Below are positions 5,648 to 10,304 of a stretch of DNA of 10,304 bases, in pieces (position 1 is the first letter of the stretch; every line of letters begins with the position of its first letter). Made by a program: the position numbers and the translations under genes. The stretch is from Paracoccaceae bacterium (GTDB lineage: Bacteria > Pseudomonadota > Alphaproteobacteria > Rhodobacterales > Rhodobacteraceae): assembly GCA_027069385.1 (NCBI GenBank), contig JALXER010000379.1:1-10304 (forward strand). Direction: 5' to 3'. The notes under the pieces are model-generated. The model saw only the letters and a list, made by a program, of their open reading frames with translations. It did no database searches and was not told the DNA's origin.

Positions 5648-8600
5648 TTACTCGCCCTCCCGCAGCACAAGCGTTTGGATATGAAGCGGCCCCTGTCCGA
5701 CCTGACGCCATGCGTGGCGCAATCGGTCCTCTAGCGCATTCATGCGCTGGCGCGCCAGATGCACAACCGATACATCCGCATCCATCGGGATATGATAGGC
5801 GATCACCACGGTTGCCGGATTATCGACAAGGCTGGCCGCCAACCGGGTGATCCCCGCATCCAGCGCCGCAACCGGAGCACCATCGGCAGCGAAAGCCGCG
5901 GCGTTGATGTCGATCCGCGCCAGATGGCCCAGCGTTGCACCAAAGTTAATCTCGGACATCATGCCCGGCGTCACCCGTGCAACCCGCGGATTTTCGGTGG
6001 TTACGCTATAACCGGTGGGCAGCGAGCGCGGGTCCAGCTTGATGATGAAGTTGTCACCGCCGCTTACCGGCAGGGCCGCACATGGCACGCTATAGCGGCC
6101 ATATTCATCGGTGGTGATAATCAGACCGTCAGCCGTAACCAGCCGAACCCCGGGGATGCCGTCCTCGTTGCGCGGTTCCGGCACAACGGTGAATTTATCC
6201 CCCTTGCCGCCGTGATAAGTCTGGTCGGTAATGGCAGCGCTGTCGGGCGCATCGCCCGGGGCGTCCTGATAGCCGTTGCCGTTGACGTCATCGAATACCT
6301 TGCCGATTACGTCGGTACAATCGAATACCGGCTCGGGCAGGATACGCACCACGGCGGTTGCATCCTCCAGCGCCGGATCACCGGTGGCAGGGTCAAGCAG
6401 GCTGACGCGGTTGACCAGCGCCGTTGCCGAAGCCCCGCTCAGGATGCGGGCGTTAAGCGTGGCAACCACCTGTCCCGAGGCGGGCACGGTCACGTTGGGC
6501 CAGGTAATGACCGCACCTTCAACCGTTACCGTTGCGACAACGCCGTCGAGCATCGCCGACCCCGGCACATAAATCAGCCCCGGCGGCAGCGTATCCACGA
6601 TGTTATACGGACCGGCGACATGGGTCGCGGTGTTGTCAATGGTGATGGTATAGGGCACCACGTCACCGCGCTGCACAATTTCCTGCGGCGTGGTCTTGGT
6701 CATGGTCAGGCCCGCCACCACAGGGGATGGAACCAGAATCAGTTCCGTGGGGTCGTCCTCGGTATTGCCATCGGTATCGATGCCGTCATCGGACACATCC
6801 GATATCGTCGGAGGCGTCGTCGTGCCGGGCCAATAGGAAAGGGCCGTAGCCGTCACGGTGTTGTCCACCCCGCCCGCATTCACCGCCTGAAGCGTAAGCG
6901 TGAAAGTGGCCGTATAGGTCGCAACCTCGCCCATTTCCAGCGTGCCCTCGGGCGAACCGCCCGAAGCGCTGACAAAAGTCGGGCCGCTGTCAAGGGTCAG
7001 TGCCCCGCCGTTCTTGTCGGTCAGCGTGTCGTCCAGCGTCACACCCAGCAACTGCGTGTTGCCGGTATTGGTGACGGTAATGGTATAGGTAACGATGTCA
7101 CCCACATCATCGCGCCCGTCGCCATTATCGGTGAATACCTGCGTTTTCTCGGCTTCAATCCCGTCGATTGGCGCTTGCACCACGGTTTCCGTAGTGGTGT
7201 CACACAAGGTCGGCACCGCGATCGAGCAGATCTCGTAGGTCACATGATAGAACCCTGCCGGACTGTCCGGTGCCAGCGTGATCAGCCCCGTGGTCGGGTC
7301 CAGCGTCAGCTCCGGATCGGTGGTGATAACGGTAATGTTCACCGTGGACAGCGTCGCCGGAGCATTGTTCAACAGGTCCGAAGCCAGCATGCTTGTCGTC
7401 GTGCCACCATTGGTGGTGAAGGGCGGGAACACCTCGGGGATGGCCTCTATCTTGCCCACTTGCAGGGTGACCGCAGCATCGTCGGAAACCTGCAAATTGT
7501 TATTCGGGCCATAGTCGCCGGTCACGGTGGCATCATTAACCACCTCGCCCGCCGAGATATCGGCTGCGGTCAGGTGATAGGTGGCGGTAAAGGTGGTCGC
7601 ATCCGAGATTCCCGGATTCAGCACCGGAATCGGCCCGCCGGCCACAACAACCCCGGCCAGGGCCTCAGACACCATGACATTATTCAACGGAATGTTGCCG
7701 GTATTGGTGACGGTAAAGGTGTATTCCACCAGATCGCCCACGACCGAGCCAGCCAGATGCGGCGCCGCATCCACGAATTTTTCGAGCAGAATGGACGGTG
7801 CTTGCGGAATCGGCGTTACCAGCGGGTCGTCATTGGTATTGTCGGTGCCCGAAACGTCGCTAACATCCGGACCGGTCGGCGGCGTGCCGGTCGCGGTCGC
7901 GGTGTTTTGCACCTCTCCGGCGGCCAGATCGGCCAGTGTCAGCGCATAATTGGCACTAAAGGTCACCGTGTCCACATCGCCCGGCGCCATAGAGGCAATC
8001 GGCCCGCCCGGGATGGTGCCACCCAGCATCGGGTCGGTGACGGTGACATTGGTCAGGGTCACGTTGCCGGTGTTTTCCACCCGGAAATGATAGATGATCG
8101 TGTCGCCCACCTGTGGCGGCGATTGCAGCCCCGAGGTATCGGCGGTTTTGACCAGCGCAATGGCCGGACCGCTGGCAAGAGTCACCACGGTGGGGGTATC
8201 ATTGCCCACATTGGTGCCCGAGATATCGCTTACATCGGTGCCGTAAGGGTCGGTCCCCTGAACGGTGGCCGAGTTCTGCACCTGTCCGGCATCAAGGTCG
8301 CTTAGCTTCAGCGCATAGGTGCCGGTGATGGTGGTGCTGTCGGTGTCCCCCGCTGCCAGCAGGGCAATGGGGCTGCCGGTGATGGTCAGATCGGGCATCG
8401 GGTCGGTTACCGTCACGTTGGACAGGTTCACGTTGCCGGTATTGGTCACCGCAAAGGTATAGGTGATGATATCCCCCACCTGCGGCGGCGATTGCAGGCC
8501 CGAGGTATTGGCGGTTTTGACCAGCACGATCGAGGGATCGATGCTCGGGATAACCGGAGTCGGGTCACCCTCGTTCGGATCGGTCGCCACGTCATTGCCC

Positions 8601-10304
8601 GACGGGTCCGGATTGGTGCCGTCGTCGCTAAGATCGACCAGCTCTGGGTTGGTGACCGAGGTCTGGCCCGAGATCGAGCCCTCACCGGTCACCGTCGCCT
8701 GGTTTTCATAGCGCCCGCCCGAAGCCAGCACCGGCGGCAGCGGAACGGTGGGTTGTACACGAACCGCAAAGCTTAGCGTACAGGTCGCGCCGCTTGCCAG
8801 CGAAAATCCGACAGCAACAGCCTGTGATCCGGCACCGTCAAAGGCCGGATTAAACCCGCCACAACTGCCCGAAGGGGCGGAAAGGATGGTATAATTGCCA
8901 GCGCTCATCGGGTCGGTGGCCGGTGTGCCAAGCGCCTGATAGGTGCCAAACAGCGGGGCCGCACCCGCAAGCGGGTCGGTCACTACCATGTTGTCCAACG
9001 CTTCAAGGCTGAAGTTTTCGACCACAAGGTTGAAGGTGGTGTTGAACGAACCGTCCGGATTGGTGGTCACGCCGCTGGCGTTTTTGGCGATCCCCACGCG
9101 CGCTTGCGGAACAAGCGGGAACAGATAGTCGGTGGCATCAGTGTCCCCTGGCAGGGCAATGGCGGTGATCAGGGTTGGCGACGTTACCGTCCCGCCCTCG
9201 GAACCCGCCGTATTGGTGCCATCGGTCAGATAGGCCTCGCCCACGACACCACGCGAAATCTGGTAGGTGCCTTCGGGCAACAACGGGAATTCGTAAAAGC
9301 CCGAAGCGTTGGTATTCACGGTAATGCTGATCGGTTTCCCGTCAAAGGAGGTGCCCGTCAGGGTCACCGGCACGCTCGACACAAAAGTATCACCGGCGGT
9401 AATGGCGCTATCATCGGCAAAATCGCGGAACACAGTGCCGGAGATCGACGAGGACAGAACCTCGACACTGCCGCTGTTGGTGTTGTTGGGCTGATCGGCC
9501 GGGGATTCATAGGAAGAGGTCGCAACGCTGGCGGTATTGGTCAGCGTATCCGGCGATGCATCGACCGAGACCACCTCTACCGGAATGGTGATTTCAACCG
9601 TGCCGTTGGCGCTAACGGTGCCCAGATCGCAGGTGAAAGACGTGTCGCCCGGCACACCGGTACAGGTGGTCGAACTTGCGGTGCCCGCAACCACCACAGC
9701 CACCGGAAATCCGGTCAGAACCATGTTTGCCGGCAGGGTATCGCTGAACACAACGTCATCCGCTTCGGCCAGCCCCGGGCCGGTGTTGACATGCACCGTT
9801 GCCACAAAGTCAAAGTTATCGTCCAGATTGACCGTCGCTGGCGTGGCCACTTTGCTGGTGACTTCGATATCGGTTTTGGTCCGTACCGTGGTGGTCTCGG
9901 TGGTGTCGTTATTGCCGATGACGCGGTCATACCCGGCGGCAATCTCGGTCGAATCCACCGATGCGGTGTTGGTCGCCGAGCCTTTGGCCACACCCATAGC
10001 GGTGATCTCTATCGTTTCGGAATCGCCCGCCGCCAGATAGGGCCACGAACAAATCAGAGTCCCCCCGAGAGAGCCAACCGCCGGAACCGTAGAACAAACG
10101 CCCGCGCCGGAAACCACATGGCTTTGATAGGTAAGCTTGCTCGGCGGCATGTTGTCCGTAACCACAATATTTTCAGAGGCAGACGGGCCGGTATTTGTCA
10201 CTGTCAGGGTATAAACCGTTGTATCCCCGATCGGCACCGGATCGATCGAATCCGCTTTGTTGATCAGAATGTCCACATCCGGAACGATCACGTCCACATC
10301 GACG
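5648..10304 (-). CDS. Giant DUF11/SdrD-like repeat surface protein, N-terminus outside window
   Basis: About 1551 codons are visible. The frame runs open to the right edge, so the GTG at 10297 is probably internal and the true start and signal peptide lie outside. By nucleotide position the order is: DUF11-like 10304-9881 and 9880-9460; SdrD_B/Cna_B-like 9455-9110 (SGTVFRDFADD, GFYEFPLLPEGTYQISRG); DUF11-like 9105-8550, 8545-8178, 8170-7805 and 7801-7455; a divergent Ig-like domain 7455-7170 (FPPFTTNGG); DUF11-like 7170-6735 and 6733-6320; SdrD_B-like 6322-5940 (GKVFDDVNGNGYQD, TTDEYGRYSVPCAALP, KLDPRSLPTGY); and a C-terminal alpha/beta domain 5932-5651. DUF11 signatures recur: VGD..TYT..VTNTGN...NV.VTDP and GEVQNTATA. 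Asp-rich linkers separate units, and the ten cysteines fall in five close or same-domain pairs. There is no LPXTG motif. The protein is probably extracellular or outer-membrane attached, and is likely cotranscribed with the barrel gene 31 bp downstream. Adhesion or a surface filament is inferred from repeat composition only. Confidence 0.88.
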   Translation of the reverse strand, partial: VDVDVIVPDVDILINKADSIDPVPIGDTTVYTLTVTNTGPSASENIVVTDNMPPSKLTYQSHVVSGAGVCSTVPAVGSLGGTLICSWPYLAAGDSETIEITAMGVAKGSATNTASVDSTEIAAGYDRVIGNNDTTETTTVRTKTDIEVTSKVATPATVNLDDNFDFVATVHVNTGPGLAEADDVVFSDTLPANMVLTGFPVAVVVAGTASSTTCTGVPGDTSFTCDLGTVSANGTVEITIPVEVVSVDASPDTLTNTASVATSSYESPADQPNNTNSGSVEVLSSSISGTVFRDFADDSAITAGDTFVSSVPVTLTGTSFDGKPISITVNTNASGFYEFPLLPEGTYQISRGVVGEAYLTDGTNTAGSEGGTVTSPTLITAIALPGDTDATDYLFPLVPQARVGIAKNASGVTTNPDGSFNTTFNLVVENFSLEALDNMVVTDPLAGAAPLFGTYQALGTPATDPMSAGNYTILSAPSGSCGGFNPAFDGAGSQAVAVGFSLASGATCTLSFAVRVQPTVPLPPVLASGGRYENQATVTGEGSISGQTSVTNPELVDLSDDGTNPDPSGNDVATDPNEGDPTPVIPSIDPSIVLVKTANTSGLQSPPQVGDIITYTFAVTNTGNVNLSNVTVTDPMPDLTITGSPIALLAAGDTDSTTITGTYALKLSDLDAGQVQNSATVQGTDPYGTDVSDISGTNVGNDTPTVVTLASGPAIALVKTADTSGLQSPPQVGDTIIYHFRVENTGNVTLTNVTVTDPMLGGTIPGGPIASMAPGDVDTVTFSANYALTLADLAAGEVQNTATATGTPPTGPDVSDVSGTDNTNDDPLVTPIPQAPSILLEKFVDAAPHLAGSVVGDLVEYTFTVTNTGNIPLNNVMVSEALAGVVVAGGPIPVLNPGISDATTFTATYHLTAADISAGEVVNDATVTGDYGPNNNLQVSDDAAVTLQVGKIEAIPEVFPPFTTNGGTTTSMLASDLLNNAPATLSTVNITVITTDPELTLDPTTGLITLAPDSPAGFYHVTYEICSIAVPTLCDTTTETVVQAPIDGIEAEKTQVFTDNGDGRDDVGDIVTYTITVTNTGNTQLLGVTLDDTLTDKNGGALTLDSGPTFVSASGGSPEGTLEMGEVATYTATFTLTLQAVNAGGVDNTVTATALSYWPGTTTPPTISDVSDDGIDTDGNTEDDPTELILVPSPVVAGLTMTKTTPQEIVQRGDVVPYTITIDNTATHVAGPYNIVDTLPPGLIYVPGSAMLDGVVATVTVEGAVITWPNVTVPASGQVVATLNARILSGASATALVNRVSLLDPATGDPALEDATAVVRILPEPVFDCTDVIGKVFDDVNGNGYQDAPGDAPDSAAITDQTYHGGKGDKFTVVPEPRNEDGIPGVRLVTADGLIITTDEYGRYSVPCAALPVSGGDNFIIKLDPRSLPTGYSVTTENPRVARVTPGMMSEINFGATLGHLARIDINAAAFAADGAPVAALDAGITRLAASLVDNPATVVIAYHIPMDADVSVVHLARQRMNALEDRLRHAWRQVGQGPLHIQTLVLREGE
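5651..5932 (-). other. C-terminal OmpA-like (degenerate) domain of the DUF11 protein
   Basis: The last roughly 94 residues differ from the beta-repeats. They read as beta-alpha-beta-alpha: RIDINAAAFAADGAPV, GITRLAASLV, TVVIAYHIPMDADV, LARQRMNALEDRLRHAW, IQTLVL. The order resembles an OmpA C-terminal peptidoglycan-binding domain, with LARQRMNAL in place of LSxxRAxxV and AYHIPMD in place of GHTD. The acidic residue of GHTD, which contacts diaminopimelate in OmpA, is not at its usual place, so binding may be lost or altered. The assignment rests on pattern reading alone. Confidence 0.4.
8106..8156 (-). repeat. Direct repeat copy 1 within duplicated DUF11 unit
   Basis: This 51-base segment encodes the strand opening a DUF11 unit (LVKTADTSGLQSPPQVG). 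It matches 8475-8525 at 48 of 51 positions with an offset of 369 bp, exactly 123 codons. The flanking units also agree in protein sequence (NTGNVTLTNVTVTDPM versus NTGNVNLSNVTVTDPM), showing a tandem in-frame domain duplication. Confidence 0.85.
8475..8525 (-). repeat. Direct repeat copy 2 within duplicated DUF11 unit
   Basis: Partner of the copy at 8106-8156, encoding LVKTANTSGLQSPPQVG. Two of the three differences are C/T transitions. Such near-identity next to more diverged flanks points to a fairly recent duplication or gene conversion, and it could allow copy-number change by recombination. Confidence 0.85.

Noticed and set aside
3457..5850. Plus-strand ORFs of 315 and 388 codons opposite the barrel gene
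   Set aside because: Same antisense-register effect from rare TTA/CTA/TCA codons; the sense protein has a signal peptide, conserved blocks and a beta-signal.
5759..8305. Plus-strand ORF of 848 codons opposite the DUF11 gene
   Set aside because: Its codons align base for base with the sense codons, so antisense stops require sense TTA, CTA or TCA, which this genome avoids. The product is Arg/Gly/His-rich without domains, and its apparent periodicity mirrors the DUF11 repeats.
7058..8446. Possible CRISPR-like or mobile repeat from the recurring 15-23 base segments
   Set aside because: The copies lie in frame inside DUF11 units, at irregular spacing, and encode the VTNTGN strand.
5648..10304. 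Horizontal transfer of an Sdr-type adhesin from Gram-positive bacteria
   Set aside because: No LPXTG or sorting tail, composition like the neighbours, and the C-terminal SdrD-like domain plus barrel partner match a Gram-negative type of architecture.

Overview
The window looks like a stretch of alphaproteobacterial chromosome, most likely from Rhodobacterales (Roseobacter-type). The grounds are indirect: moderately high GC, a Tat-type signal on a small L,D-transpeptidase, an outer-membrane beta-barrel protein, and strong avoidance of TTA, CTA and TCA codons, which leaves long empty antisense ORFs. The genus cannot be fixed from sequence alone. No RNA gene, CRISPR array, insertion sequence or integrase is visible. 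Coding density is high and no gap reaches 300 bases.

Left part (1-2158). On the minus strand, the window edge cuts a succinate-semialdehyde dehydrogenase gene (gabD) just after its catalytic cysteine. Upstream of it is a small CAP/SCP-domain lipoprotein, also on the minus strand. Diverging from the lipoprotein on the plus strand is a Tat-exported YkuD-type L,D-transpeptidase. The 74-bp gap between these two envelope genes holds a 15-bp palindrome containing a perfect TATAAT for the minus strand. A GC-rich hairpin with T-rich flanks lies between the convergent ends at about 2160.

Right part (2188-10304). Two large minus-strand genes, 31 bp apart, fill about 8.1 kb and form one probable operon. 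The first is a very large secreted protein whose 5' end lies outside the window. It is built of DUF11-type beta-sandwich repeats, two SdrD_B/Cna_B-like domains, one divergent Ig-like domain and a small C-terminal alpha/beta domain that resembles a decayed OmpA-like fold. The second is a 1142-residue outer-membrane protein. It has a signal peptide, N-terminal soluble domains, a YPTYGDD-type conserved block, a soluble insertion and a long C-terminal barrel ending in a beta-signal.

The most interesting item is this pair: a giant repetitive, disulfide-capable surface protein encoded directly upstream of a dedicated cysteine-free barrel protein. The arrangement suggests a co-produced surface structure in which the barrel anchors, exports or assembles the repeat protein. 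The families are recognisable, but I know of no established function for the pair, so that role is inference.
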